DNA of 25,354 nt, taken from JANQLU01 sp964434955. Its GTDB lineage: Bacteria > Planctomycetota > Planctomycetia > Pirellulales > Pirellulaceae. The position numbers and the translations under genes were made by a program. This document shows positions 6,807-16,386 of the stretch, piece after piece (within the stretch, counting starts at the first letter, position 1; every line of letters begins with the position of its first letter). The stretch lies in assembly GCA_964434955.1 (NCBI GenBank), contig CAYSXI010000068.1, forward strand, positions 1 through 25,354, in the 5' to 3' direction. The notes below the pieces were generated by a model. It had not been told where the DNA came from. It did no database searches and saw nothing but the letters and a program-made list of their open reading frames with translations.

Positions 6807-9182
6807 ATGATCGCCAACGTCATGACGATCCGAGTTTTCGCATTACGAGTTCTCGCATTGTCGATCTTTCTCGTAAGTGCTTTCATTTCCGCGGCATCTT
6901 CGCAACAGGAAAATGCCCACGAACAGATCGTCAAACCATTTCTCAAGCAGCACTGCATTCGCTGTCATGGAAAAGGATTCGCCGAAGCCGATATCGATTT
7001 CTCAACGCTCAAGCACGGCGACAAGTTCGCAGACGACATTGAAGCTTGGCAATCGGCGATGGAAATGCTGATCGCCGACGAAATGCCGCCGGTGGACGAA
7101 GACCAACCCTCGAAGCACGAAAAAGCCAAAGTCGTTGCCTGGATCAAAGCCCGGATGCAAGCGACTGGAACGTCGGCCGAATGGGAACGGAAGCTGCTTT
7201 TCCCTGAGTATGGAAACCTGGTCGACCACGAGAAACTGTTCGATGGTTCGATCAAGGAGGTCGCTTGGTCACCCAGCCGCCTTTGGAAAAGAAACCCTGA
7301 AATTTTCAATTCGATGCTCTATCGCGGGATGACTTTGGGGAAAGGGCGATATGGACGACCACCGGGACGCCTGAGCAAAATCAAACAGCCATTCACAATC
7401 GAAGACAAAGCGGGAATCAAGGATTACGCCGCGATCATGTTTGCCGATTCCGCGACGCTGGGAACGATGATGCGGAACGCGGAAGCCATCGTCGATCAGC
7501 TAACCGCGGGCGCCTTCTATCAGCAACATGTCCAGATTCACGGTGAAACTCCGGTCGATCAGTTGCCGAAAGACAAACGGGGACGTCCGATCAAGCCAAA
7601 GCATGCGAAAACCGCCAAAGAGTTTGCCGAAATCATTTTTGAAAAGGAACGCCCGTCTGACTCCCAATTGGATGCCGCGATTTCGCGGATGTTCGGGATC
7701 ATGATCGAGCGCGAACCGGAGCCGGAGGATTACAAAAAGTATCGAAGCGCTTTTCGAACCTGGTCGCCGGAAGGCGGCAACGATGAAGCACTTCGGATGA
7801 TGCTGATCGCGATCGCCGTCAGCCCCGAAGCCATCTACCGATCGGAACTTGGTCACGGCCCGGTCGACCAGCACGGCCGCCAAATGCTAAGCCCGATTGA
7901 TTTGGCTTATGCGATTTCGTATTCACTCACGGATGAGAAACCCGACGCCAAACTGATGGAGGCCGTGAAAAACGGAAAGCTGAAAACGCGCGAGGATGTG
8001 GCCCGTGAGGTCGCTCGCATTTGGGATGACGAGTCGATTCCCAAGCCCAGGATCTTACGATTCTTTCATGAGTTTTTTGGCTATCAGAACGCGCCCAAAG
8101 TTTTCAAGGACACACCGCGTTTTGGCGGTGACTATCGCAAGGTTCCTGAAAACCTGGTCCAGGATGCCGACGTCCTGGTCTTGCATATCGTCAACCAGGA
8201 TCGCCAAGTCCTGAAAGAACTCCTGACGACCGAAAAATATTTTGTCGCGCATTCTGGCGACAACGACAAAGAAAAACAATCGCTTGCGGCACTTGCCAAG
8301 TTCTACGCGTACTTCAAGAAACTCAAGTGGAAAGAATTTCCCTACAGCACACCCCAGGAACACGCTCAATACGCTCGCTCGATAAACCGAATGTTCGCCC
8401 ACCCCAACGGGAATGTGATCAAGAACTGGATGAAGTATCTAACGCGCTGTGACGAAAACGGTGTGACACCGATTCCTCGCATGAATCAACGAAACTTCAT
8501 TCGCGCTTACAACTTGAATGAAAAGACTTTCGACTACCCGGCCGTTCAACCTTTTGCATTGGCACCCGGAAAACGAGCGGGCATCCTGATGCATCCCGCT
8601 TGGCTCATTTCCCACTCGTTGAATCTGGACAACGATCCGGTTCGGCGCGGAAAGTGGATTCGGGAACGTTTGCTGGCCGATACGATTCCCGAGCTTCCCA
8701 TTACCGTCGACGCCAGAATTCCGGAGGCCCCCGAGCAGTCACTTCGGGAGCGCTTTGCCGTAACGCGTGAAGATGAATGCTGGCGTTGTCATCAAAAAAT
8801 GAATCCGCTAGGAATGCCATTTGAACTTTATGATGATTTTGGCCGCTACCGGGAGCGATTCGAACTGCTGCATGCCAAAGGCAAGAAGAAACCGGTCGAC
8901 TCAACCGGCCGATTGAGTGACACCGGCAACGAGCAACTCGACGGCCCGGTCGAAGATCCGATTATCATGCTGAATCGCTTGGCACGCTCCGAGCGAGTGC
9001 GGCAGTCATTTGTTCGCCACGCATTTCGTTACTGGATGGGACGGAATGAAATGCTTACCGATTCATCCACTTTGATATCGGCCGACAAAGCCTACGTTGA
9101 AAACGATGGCAGCTTCCGAGCCCTGGTGATCACTCTGCTGACATCCGATTCTTTTATCTATCGAAAAACGATCGAGAAGTAA
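6807..9182 (+). CDS. DUF1592/DUF1588/DUF1585 protein with cytochrome c-like N-terminus
   Basis: About 791 residues. The signal peptide is clear from ATG 6807 or ATG 6822 (MTIRVFALRVLALSIFLVSA, ending ISAASSQ); neither has a good ribosome binding site. A c-type haem motif CIRCH lies at about 50-54 with a candidate distal Met in DEMPP near 93, typical of the planctomycete cytochrome c-like domain. Then come a divergent DUF1587-like region, DUF1595/DUF1592-like segments (SPIDLAYAISYSLTDEKPD), the DUF1588 core (GILMHPAWLISHSLN... NDPVRRGKWIRERLL) with a second CWRCH at about 658-662 followed by MNPLGMPFE, and DUF1585 in the last 75 residues (RQSFVRHAFRYWMGRNE). The protein should be periplasmic and possibly di-haem. 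It is separated by one base from the DUF1552 gene, the usual partner of this family. Its biochemical role is not established. Confidence 0.93.
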   Translation: MIANVMTIRVFALRVLALSIFLVSAFISAASSQQENAHEQIVKPFLKQHCIRCHGKGFAEADIDFSTLKHGDKFADDIEAWQSAMEMLIADEMPPVDEDQPSKHEKAKVVAWIKARMQATGTSAEWERKLLFPEYGNLVDHEKLFDGSIKEVAWSPSRLWKRNPEIFNSMLYRGMTLGKGRYGRPPGRLSKIKQPFTIEDKAGIKDYAAIMFADSATLGTMMRNAEAIVDQLTAGAFYQQHVQIHGETPVDQLPKDKRGRPIKPKHAKTAKEFAEIIFEKERPSDSQLDAAISRMFGIMIEREPEPEDYKKYRSAFRTWSPEGGNDEALRMMLIAIAVSPEAIYRSELGHGPVDQHGRQMLSPIDLAYAISYSLTDEKPDAKLMEAVKNGKLKTREDVAREVARIWDDESIPKPRILRFFHEFFGYQNAPKVFKDTPRFGGDYRKVPENLVQDADVLVLHIVNQDRQVLKELLTTEKYFVAHSGDNDKEKQSLAALAKFYAYFKKLKWKEFPYSTPQEHAQYARSINRMFAHPNGNVIKNWMKYLTRCDENGVTPIPRMNQRNFIRAYNLNEKTFDYPAVQPFALAPGKRAGILMHPAWLISHSLNLDNDPVRRGKWIRERLLADTIPELPITVDARIPEAPEQSLRERFAVTREDECWRCHQKMNPLGMPFELYDDFGRYRERFELLHAKGKKKPVDSTGRLSDTGNEQLDGPVEDPIIMLNRLARSERVRQSFVRHAFRYWMGRNEMLTDSSTLISADKAYVENDGSFRALVITLLTSDSFIYRKTIEK

Positions 9183-9183
9183 C

Positions 9184-10584
9184 ATGTCCAATTCACGTCG
9201 ACAATTCCTCAAAGGCGTTTCCCTGGGTTCGGGCGGAGTTTTACTTAGCCCCATGCTTGGCCGATTCGAAGCCGAGGCAGCCGGCCTGACAACCGACAAC
9301 CGCCCGAAGCGATTTGTATTCGTCGTGAAATCCAGCGGGATTATCCCCGACCGCTTGGAGCCCGCCTCGTTGAAAGACAAATTGGCGGACAAATCCAAGC
9401 TGGTCCGCGAGCCGCTGGCGAAACACAAATTGCCGGCCTCCCTTTCTCCCTTGGAATCGGTCAAAGATCACACGGCAATTTTGCAGGGCCTTTCCGGCAA
9501 AATGTGCAAAGGTGGACACTCGAGCTGGTTTGGCGCATTGGGAGTTTACAAAACCGGCGGCGAGCACAATTCGGGAACGATTCTTCGCGCGACGGTCGAT
9601 TCCGAACTGGCCAGGTTGACGCCCTCCCCTTTCAACCATGTCGGGTTGGCGCTCCGAGGAAAAGTCATGGGCCGCGAAACGGAAGGCACGCTTTACCCTG
9701 GAATCACCGCCGTCGGCCAGGGACGCGAACTCCCTTTCCAGGCAAGCCCGGATATTGCCTACGAACAACTGTTTGGCAGCGCAATCGCAAACAGCCCGAA
9801 GGCCAAAAAACGCAACGTCTTGAAGGCCAAGTTGCTTGATTTCATGGTCGACGACATCAAGAAACTCCAAAAAGGATTGCCCGGCAATGAACGCGAAAAA
9901 ATGGAGCACTACCTGAACGCCTTCGAAGAGCTCCAGACCCGCCGATCCCGACTGGCAACGATGTCAGACAAGATTCGAAAGCATGCACCCGAGTTTGGCG
10001 ATCGTTTCAGTTCCAAAAACCCAACCACGCGTCAAGAAGCCCATTTCGATTTGATCGCGGCGGCGTTGATCTCGGGAATCACCAACGTCGTCACGATGCG
10101 ACTTGACAATATCAGCACTAATTATGGTGACCTTGGACTCTCCGACAAAAACGTCCACGGCATTGGGCACGGTGAAATCTGCAACGGAAAAACCCCCGAA
10201 CAGGCGCGGGATATCATCCGCAAACATCATATGGAGTTGCTGGCTGATCTCGCGAAACAGCTTAAGGCCGTTCCCGAAGGAAACGGAACGATGCTCGACA
10301 ACACGATGATCATTTACTTGAGCGACGCCGGAAACGAACATCACGCGAACAATCAGGAATGGCCCTTCATCGTCATTGGTGGCGGCAGCGGAAAATTCAA
10401 CTTGGCTGGCAACTACGTTCAGCTACCCGGCTACGGTCAAGCCGGCCACCGAACGATTGGTAACTGGTACACCACGCTGCTCAACGCATTCGGTAACCCG
10501 ATCGAACACTACGGCAACTTCGATCTCAACTTGCAGAAAAATGGCGTCAAGCAAAAAGGGGCCATCGAGGAACTGTTCGTTTAG
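9184..10584 (+). CDS. Tat-exported DUF1552 family protein
   Basis: 466 residues. The N-terminus SRRQFLKGVSLGSGGVLLSP is a twin-arginine signal (RRQFLKG at 5-11), so the protein should be exported folded. The body matches DUF1552: an early RFVFVVKSSGIIPD segment, a middle ILQGLSGKMCKGGHSSWFGALG, and the late YLSDAGNEHHANNQEWPF followed by IVIGGGSGKF and a TTLLNAFGNP ending. DUF1552 proteins are related to the DUF1501/sulfatase-like exported proteins of planctomycetes, and their reaction is not known. The stop codon of the upstream DUF1592-type gene is one base before this ATG, so the two are almost certainly translated together. No obvious terminator separates it from the ThuA fusion gene 112 bases downstream. 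Confidence 0.94.
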   Translation: MSNSRRQFLKGVSLGSGGVLLSPMLGRFEAEAAGLTTDNRPKRFVFVVKSSGIIPDRLEPASLKDKLADKSKLVREPLAKHKLPASLSPLESVKDHTAILQGLSGKMCKGGHSSWFGALGVYKTGGEHNSGTILRATVDSELARLTPSPFNHVGLALRGKVMGRETEGTLYPGITAVGQGRELPFQASPDIAYEQLFGSAIANSPKAKKRNVLKAKLLDFMVDDIKKLQKGLPGNEREKMEHYLNAFEELQTRRSRLATMSDKIRKHAPEFGDRFSSKNPTTRQEAHFDLIAAALISGITNVVTMRLDNISTNYGDLGLSDKNVHGIGHGEICNGKTPEQARDIIRKHHMELLADLAKQLKAVPEGNGTMLDNTMIIYLSDAGNEHHANNQEWPFIVIGGGSGKFNLAGNYVQLPGYGQAGHRTIGNWYTTLLNAFGNPIEHYGNFDLNLQKNGVKQKGAIEELFV

Positions 10585-10696
10585 AGTCAACGCTTTCCAA
10601 AACGATTGCGATTACCTCCGCCGGCGAGCCAACGCGACGTTTCATGTTTTTGTAAACTAAAAGCTTGAGTCAAACATTCCCGCGCGGACCCTTGCC

Positions 10697-13600
10697 ATGT
10701 ATCGCTTCGAGAAAATGCAGATTGCGTTTCTTCTTTTTGCATCGATTCTTGTATTGCCGTTTGCTGCCGAATCGACCACGGCCCAAGCCAAAAAAATCGT
10801 TCTCATCGCGGGACCGATCGATCAAGGACATCCCAAAGGCACACACGAATACCAGAAAACGGTTTTGCGCTTCGAGCGCGATCTTCGGCCAATTGCCGAC
10901 TCCTTGAATTTCGAAATCGAAACTCATTTCAACGGATGGCCCAAAGATGAAAAGACCCTCGAAAATGCCTCGACGATCGTGCTGGTTTCCAGCGGCTCGG
11001 ATCGAAAGCAAAGCGACCATCCATTCCTTCTCGAAGGACGAATCAAAACGATCGATCGGCTGGTCGAAAATGGTTGCGGCATCGTCATGATTCATTGGTC
11101 GACGTTTTGGCCAATGGAACATCGGGAGTCGATTCTTCGGTGGACGGGAGGATATTTTGACTATCAAACGGGTCCCAAACCGCGGAACTGGAAATCCGCC
11201 ATTCGCACCTTTCGCGGGAAATGTGAAATCCCGAAGTTGGCTCAGTCCCACCCGATTGCTCGCGGTGTAAAACCCTTCTTTCTCCAGGAAGAGTTTTATT
11301 ACGACCTCCAGTTTTCCGATGCAGCAAAACCTCTTTTGCAAACGCGACTACCGGGCGATGACCAATCGAAAACCATTGCCTGGACCCAGGAGCGGACCAC
11401 CAGGAAAGGGAAAACGTCCCGAGGATTCGGGTTTACTGGCGGCCACTTCTACCAAAACTGGGACAATGCGAATTTGCGACGGTGCGTCGAGAACGCAATC
11501 CTCTGGAGTGCAAAGATCGAACTGCCACCGCGCGGCGTGGTTTCCAAGTTACTGGCAACTGGCCCCCAAAAAATCGACGTTCTCGATTCGAAAAAAATCA
11601 ATGTCGCGCTGATCACCGGGGCTCAACACCCGGCACATAAGTGGCGAACGACTTCGGAAGTACTCATCGATGGCCTTCAAGCCGATCCGCGGATTGCGGT
11701 CACTCAAAAACCAATCGAGTTTCTTGCCGATCCTTCGCTTCAGGATTTCGACGCGATCGTGTTCAACTACTGTAACTGGAAGAAGCCGGGACTCTCGCAA
11801 GCGGCAAAGAACAACTTTGTGACCTTCCTCAAACGGGGTGGAGGGCTGGCGTTAATCCATTTTTCCAACGGTGCCTTTCATTATTCGTTGCCCGACGCCA
11901 AGGATTCCGATTGGCCCGAATTCCGAAACATCTGCCGTCGAGCTTGGGATCACTCGAAAGGAAAAAGCGGTCACGATGCGTTCGGCCGTTTCCGAGTCGA
12001 GGTATCCAAACCCGATCATCCCGTTTTCGAAGGCATCGAGTCTTTTGACACGGTGGATGAGTTGTACTTTCGCCAACAGGGCGAGTTACCCATCGAAGTT
12101 TTGGCCACCGCCAAAAGTAGCGTCACCGGGAATCAGGAGCCGATGGCCTTTGTCTACGATTATGGAAAAGGGCGCGTCTTCCAAACGGTCCTCGGCCACG
12201 ACGCAAGCTCGCTCCGCGTTCCTTCCGTTGCAAGAATGATTCGACAGGCAGTCGCATGGACCACGAGAAACCCGAACCCCGTCCAGCAAAACAAGGAACA
12301 GGTTCTGCTTTCCCTGTCTGAAAAGCAGAAAGCCCTGGATGCCAGCCGTGGATTTCTGCGGGTCGAATCAAGCGAGGCCCTCGACCAAATCCCGCTGGTG
12401 ATCAGCTGCCGCGCCAAACTGACCGACAACTCCAACTTCAACATTTTGGTAGCGAAGAATCCCAAAACGAATTCGCAAGGAAAACCGAACCCATTGCACT
12501 GGGAGTTTTACACCTACGCAAAAACAGGGGAACTGAGCTTCTACATCCCGGGATATCAGCCCGCCGAAATTCGATCGGGTTTCCAGGTCGTCGACTCGAA
12601 ATGGCACACGCTTCAGTGCGAGTTCAAGTCGAATCAGGTTCGACTTTTTGTCGACGGGAAACTGGTCAAGAAACAAACCATTACAAAAATCGCGGGCCCA
12701 AAAACTCTCACGTCTCGTGGCCCGCTCACGATTGGCAACCTGCCAACTCAGCAGTTCGGTTGTAAAGGTCTCTTGGATTGGGTGCGTCTGGGACGCGAAC
12801 TGGACTCGGAAAACATGAACTCCTTTGACGAATCTCTGGGCAATTGGAACTTCGACCGCGACGCCAGCGCCAGTTCGATACGAGATCATTCCAAGCGGAA
12901 TCAGAAAACGGAATTTATCGAAACACAAAAGTCGGCAGACTACCTTGCCAAATGGACTCCCAAAAGCAGACAGAATGAACGCTTTCCCTACGAAAACGAG
13001 AAAGACGAAGACTGGATCGATAGCCGTTTCTCGAAAATGGACACAGGAACGTTTTTTCATAGTTCCATCAAAGTTCCCGGCAAAGGGATGATCCGGAAAG
13101 CGATTGCGGTTCGATCGAACAGCCGCCAAAACGCCTTGATCTTTAACCTGGAAACGTTGGCGGTCGAAGCCGCATGGACGGGTGACTTCCTGGCGCTTCC
13201 ACCCCAACGGTTTGGTGTTCTCCAAATGCCGTCGGTCGCGGGAAATCTCTACTACCGGCGCGGCAATTCTGAGGTCCCGGTCTTTCACACCGTCGACTCG
13301 TCAAAAAAGCGGGTGGAAGCCAAGGCCAGGCTTACCGGCGTGCTTCGGAAACATGCGGATATTCACCAACACCTGAAGTCGGACAATGTTCCAGATCCAC
13401 CCGTGTTTATCGGGCAGGTATCGAAACGGAGCTTCATGGCAAAACCGACTTTTGGCAAGTCAGACTCGAAACATGCGTTCCGTTTGCAACTGACTTTTCT
13501 GGAAAGTGAACAAGAGATTCGCTACACGCTGGTGCCCAAATCAAAACATTCCAATGTGAGCCAAATCGATATCGTCCGGAAATCGATCGTGAAGTCATCG

Positions 13601-15196
13601 CGGAAAAACGTGTATTTCCAACACGACGGAATCTTTTATCAAGTCAATTTGGCCTACAAGTGCCGCGTCGTTTCATCCGATGTGGGAATCGAACTCGTCG
13701 TTCCCAAAGAAGAATCGCGATGCACCATTGCTTTTTGCCCGGTCCAAAAATCGAAGCGGACGGAAGTCTCCAAGGAGAACGCGTTCATCGCGGAAGTCGG
13801 ACTGCTAAAGAATCGTTCGGCTTCGCTTCCTTCAAAGATCACTCAAGGCGTCCTGGGAAAATCGACGGGACCTTTTGTCGTCGACACCATCACGCTGCCT
13901 TACAACAACAAGCATAAGGCCTTGATGTTTGCCAGCGGATTCGATTTCCTGCCCGATGGCCGAGCATTTCTCTGCACGATTCATGGTGACGTCTGGCTAG
14001 TCGAGGGAATTGATGATGACCTGGATCGAATTGTTTGGCACCGTTTCGCGACCGGACTTTACCAACCCCTGGGACTCAAAGTTATTGATGGAAAAGCGTT
14101 TGTCATTTGTCGCGATGCCATCTGGAAACTTCATGACTTGAATCTCGACAATCGGGCCGACTTGATCGAAGTATTCAACAGCGACCTCGTTGTGACCGGA
14201 CAATCACATGGCTACGCGATGAGTCTTGAATCGGATCCCGAAGGCAACTTCTACTTCATCAAATCTGGTGGCTCGCCGCCTCACGGTGGAACCATGCTCA
14301 AGGTATCTAAGGACGGCAAGAAGTTAAGCGTTTTTGCAACCGGCTACCGTCATGCCAATGGACTGGGGGTAAGCCCCCAGGGCCTGGTGACTTCCGCTGA
14401 CAACGAAGGCAACTGGATGCCGGCGACACGTATTGATGTGGTTCGACAGGATGGATTCTATGGGCACATGCCTACTCACCGGCGAGCCAGGCCGCCCAAA
14501 ACCTATGATCCTCCGCTTTGCTGGTTGCCACGCGTCATTGACAATTCAGCGGGCGGGCAGGTTTGGGTCGATTCGAATTCATGGAACCAATTGGACGGGT
14601 GCATGATTCACCTTTCTTATGGACGCTGCACAGCCAATGTCGTGATGCCACAAAAAGTTGACGGCCAAAATCAGGCGGCCGCCTACAAACTTGATGTGCC
14701 GAATTTTATTTCCGGCTCGATGCGAGGCCGATTTCACCCGAAAGACGGCCACCTTTATCTTTGCGGACTCGACGGATGGCAAACGGCCGCAGTCCGCGAC
14801 GGTTGCTTCCAACGCGTTCGTCGAACAAAGCAACCGCTCAACCTCCCCAAGAGCTTCCGAGTCGGCAAGGGAAAAATCGAAATTGATTTCACGGACCCGC
14901 TCGATGAAATTAGCGTCCAACAAATCGCGAACTGGAAATTGGAAATGTGGAACTATCGCTGGACCCAAAACTACGGTTCGGATCATTTCAAAGTTTCCGA
15001 CCCCAAAGAGGTGGGGCACGATCGTGTCCAACTTGAATCGGTGACCCTTGCGAGGGACAAAAAAACAGTAACGTTGACCGTTCCCAACCTTCAGCCCGTC
15101 ATGCAAATGAACATCCGCGCGAATTTGAAAACTGCCAAAGGATCACCGATCAAGTTGAACCTGTTCAACACGATCCATAAAATTCCGGACCAGTAG
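10697..15196 (+). CDS. Giant exported double-ThuA / LamG / DUF6797 / propeller protein
   Basis: 1499 residues with an N-terminal signal (MQIAFLLFASILVLPFAAES, ending TTAQA); ATG 10697 or ATG 10715 could be used. Domains in order: ThuA-like glutamine-amidotransferase fold at about 32-280 (KKIVLIAGPIDQGHP, GCGIVMIHWSTFW); second ThuA-like domain at about 301-528 (INVALITGAQHPAHKW, GGGLALIHFSNGAFHY); a LamG/concanavalin-like module at about 549-703 (WHTLQCEFKSNQVRLFVDGK); a DUF6797-like region at about 761-880; an NHL-type six-bladed propeller at about 1068-1370 (GFDFLPDGRAFLCTIHGDVW, RHANGLGVSPQGLVTSADNEGNW); and a beta-sandwich-like tail at about 1390-1499. Such fusions are common in Planctomycetota and Verrucomicrobiota, where they are thought to act on sugars; many also end in a c-haem domain, which is absent here (no CxxCH). 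Substrate unknown. Confidence 0.88.
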   Translation: MYRFEKMQIAFLLFASILVLPFAAESTTAQAKKIVLIAGPIDQGHPKGTHEYQKTVLRFERDLRPIADSLNFEIETHFNGWPKDEKTLENASTIVLVSSGSDRKQSDHPFLLEGRIKTIDRLVENGCGIVMIHWSTFWPMEHRESILRWTGGYFDYQTGPKPRNWKSAIRTFRGKCEIPKLAQSHPIARGVKPFFLQEEFYYDLQFSDAAKPLLQTRLPGDDQSKTIAWTQERTTRKGKTSRGFGFTGGHFYQNWDNANLRRCVENAILWSAKIELPPRGVVSKLLATGPQKIDVLDSKKINVALITGAQHPAHKWRTTSEVLIDGLQADPRIAVTQKPIEFLADPSLQDFDAIVFNYCNWKKPGLSQAAKNNFVTFLKRGGGLALIHFSNGAFHYSLPDAKDSDWPEFRNICRRAWDHSKGKSGHDAFGRFRVEVSKPDHPVFEGIESFDTVDELYFRQQGELPIEVLATAKSSVTGNQEPMAFVYDYGKGRVFQTVLGHDASSLRVPSVARMIRQAVAWTTRNPNPVQQNKEQVLLSLSEKQKALDASRGFLRVESSEALDQIPLVISCRAKLTDNSNFNILVAKNPKTNSQGKPNPLHWEFYTYAKTGELSFYIPGYQPAEIRSGFQVVDSKWHTLQCEFKSNQVRLFVDGKLVKKQTITKIAGPKTLTSRGPLTIGNLPTQQFGCKGLLDWVRLGRELDSENMNSFDESLGNWNFDRDASASSIRDHSKRNQKTEFIETQKSADYLAKWTPKSRQNERFPYENEKDEDWIDSRFSKMDTGTFFHSSIKVPGKGMIRKAIAVRSNSRQNALIFNLETLAVEAAWTGDFLALPPQRFGVLQMPSVAGNLYYRRGNSEVPVFHTVDSSKKRVEAKARLTGVLRKHADIHQHLKSDNVPDPPVFIGQVSKRSFMAKPTFGKSDSKHAFRLQLTFLESEQEIRYTLVPKSKHSNVSQIDIVRKSIVKSSRKNVYFQHDGIFYQVNLAYKCRVVSSDVGIELVVPKEESRCTIAFCPVQKSKRTEVSKENAFIAEVGLLKNRSASLPSKITQGVLGKSTGPFVVDTITLPYNNKHKALMFASGFDFLPDGRAFLCTIHGDVWLVEGIDDDLDRIVWHRFATGLYQPLGLKVIDGKAFVICRDAIWKLHDLNLDNRADLIEVFNSDLVVTGQSHGYAMSLESDPEGNFYFIKSGGSPPHGGTMLKVSKDGKKLSVFATGYRHANGLGVSPQGLVTSADNEGNWMPATRIDVVRQDGFYGHMPTHRRARPPKTYDPPLCWLPRVIDNSAGGQVWVDSNSWNQLDGCMIHLSYGRCTANVVMPQKVDGQNQAAAYKLDVPNFISGSMRGRFHPKDGHLYLCGLDGWQTAAVRDGCFQRVRRTKQPLNLPKSFRVGKGKIEIDFTDPLDEISVQQIANWKLEMWNYRWTQNYGSDHFKVSDPKEVGHDRVQLESVTLARDKKTVTLTVPNLQPVMQMNIRANLKTAKGSPIKLNLFNTIHKIPDQ

Positions 15197-15295
15197 TCAT
15201 GGTACCGAACAGGGGGCTGTTGCTTGCTCCCATCCACCTGCCTGCGAAAAGCCAGTTCACTTACCCTTTATCAGAACTTTCGGCTTCCATGGGCG

Positions 15296-16258
15296 TTACC
15301 TGCGTCGCTTTCGAACCACGAAGCCGCACAAACCCAGGACGAATAGCATTCCACTTGTCGGTTCCGGAATCGCATGGAAAACAAAATTATTGGTCGTTGA
15401 ATTTCCGGCCGATGCAAACGTGCCTTGAAAGGCAAAAGTGTTCGCGTCGTAACGGTGAATCATTCCCGTCACAAAATCGCCGGCGTAAATCGATCCATCG
15501 TCACCCAGCTGCAGACCTTGGGGACCGCTCAGTCCGGTTATCGGATCATCAATGTACAATCCGTTTGCATCGAAACGTTTGATCGAACCCGTATTGAAGC
15601 TGCTGACAAGCAACTCGCCATTGGGAAGTAGCAGGTTATCCAAGGGCCCGTTCAACCCGCCTGCAAAACTTGCGACGTGATTGCCCAGGAAAGCCCCGGT
15701 TGACCCGTCGTATTTCTTGATGGTGCTATCGAAGAAACTGCTTACCAAGATATCTCCATTGGCATCCCAGCTTTGGCCATCTGCCCCAATAATGCCTGTG
15801 GCGAAATGGTCGACAAAGTTCCCGTTTAAGTCAAAACGGCTGATTCGTCCGGTTGGCCCCGCGCTAAAGTCACTTACGTAAAGCAAGTTGCCGCGAAAGT
15901 TGATTTCAGCCGGCCAAACCATATCGGGAAGAATCGCAAAAACATCGATGAACGCGCCGGTGAAGCCATTGAAGCGCAAGACACTGTTTGTCCCGGCGAC
16001 ACCCGTGTGACTCGATACGTAAAGATGACCGTCGGGGCCAAAGGCGAGTCCCTGGGGATCAGTGAGTCCACCGGCACCCGGTGCGACAAAGTCACCCAGC
16101 AAATTGCCCGAGTCGTCAAACCGGATGATCGAATTTCGACTCGCCGCACTGACAAACAGGTCGGCAGACGAGGATGAGATTGAAAGATTGAGAAGACTGA
16201 GCGCGACAAGTAACAGTAAGACAATTCGCGCCGAAGCAAAAACATGGTGAATTTTCAT
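15296..16258 (-). CDS. PEP-CTERM-anchored NHL/SMP-30-like propeller protein
   Basis: 320 residues. A signal peptide (about 1-33, ARIVLLLLVALSLLNLS then SSSSAD) is followed by repeated blades of the form 'DPQGLAFGPDGHLYVSS', 'NGNFVDHFATGIIGADGQSWDANGD' and 'GPQGLQLGDDGSIYAGDF', typical of NHL/SMP-30-type six-bladed propellers. The C-terminus is a PEP-CTERM sorting signal: IPEPTSG (297-303), a hydrophobic helix (MLFVLGLCGFVV) and RKRRR. The protein should be exported and processed by an exosortase encoded elsewhere. ATG 16258 has AGGGAG a few bases upstream. It is downstream of the AraC-type gene on the same strand with a 128-base gap. Its ligand is unknown; such proteins are often surface or matrix components. 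Confidence 0.87.
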   Translation of the reverse strand: MKIHHVFASARIVLLLLVALSLLNLSISSSSADLFVSAASRNSIIRFDDSGNLLGDFVAPGAGGLTDPQGLAFGPDGHLYVSSHTGVAGTNSVLRFNGFTGAFIDVFAILPDMVWPAEINFRGNLLYVSDFSAGPTGRISRFDLNGNFVDHFATGIIGADGQSWDANGDILVSSFFDSTIKKYDGSTGAFLGNHVASFAGGLNGPLDNLLLPNGELLVSSFNTGSIKRFDANGLYIDDPITGLSGPQGLQLGDDGSIYAGDFVTGMIHRYDANTFAFQGTFASAGNSTTNNFVFHAIPEPTSGMLFVLGLCGFVVRKRRR

Positions 16259-16386
16259 GGCAACTCCCTGTTCCGAAATGAGTTCATCAACTCAAGGTAA
16301 AAAGGAGTGCCAAATCGAACTATCAAATAGTTGCTTGGCTAAAGCAGGGAGCAAGCATTTGAGAAATCGACGGGAATTGAGGCCAA

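Noticed and set aside
6545..7042. 165-residue + strand open frame across repeat copy B
   Set aside because: It runs into the DUF1592-type gene in another frame, and the matching frame in repeat copy A does not encode a similar peptide.
9241..9909. 222-residue open frame antisense to the DUF1552 gene
   Set aside because: It overlaps a confident gene completely and lacks a plausible start context or protein features.
12368..13288. 306-residue open frame antisense to the ThuA fusion gene
   Set aside because: It is a composition shadow of the real + strand gene, whose domains continue uninterrupted through the same bases.
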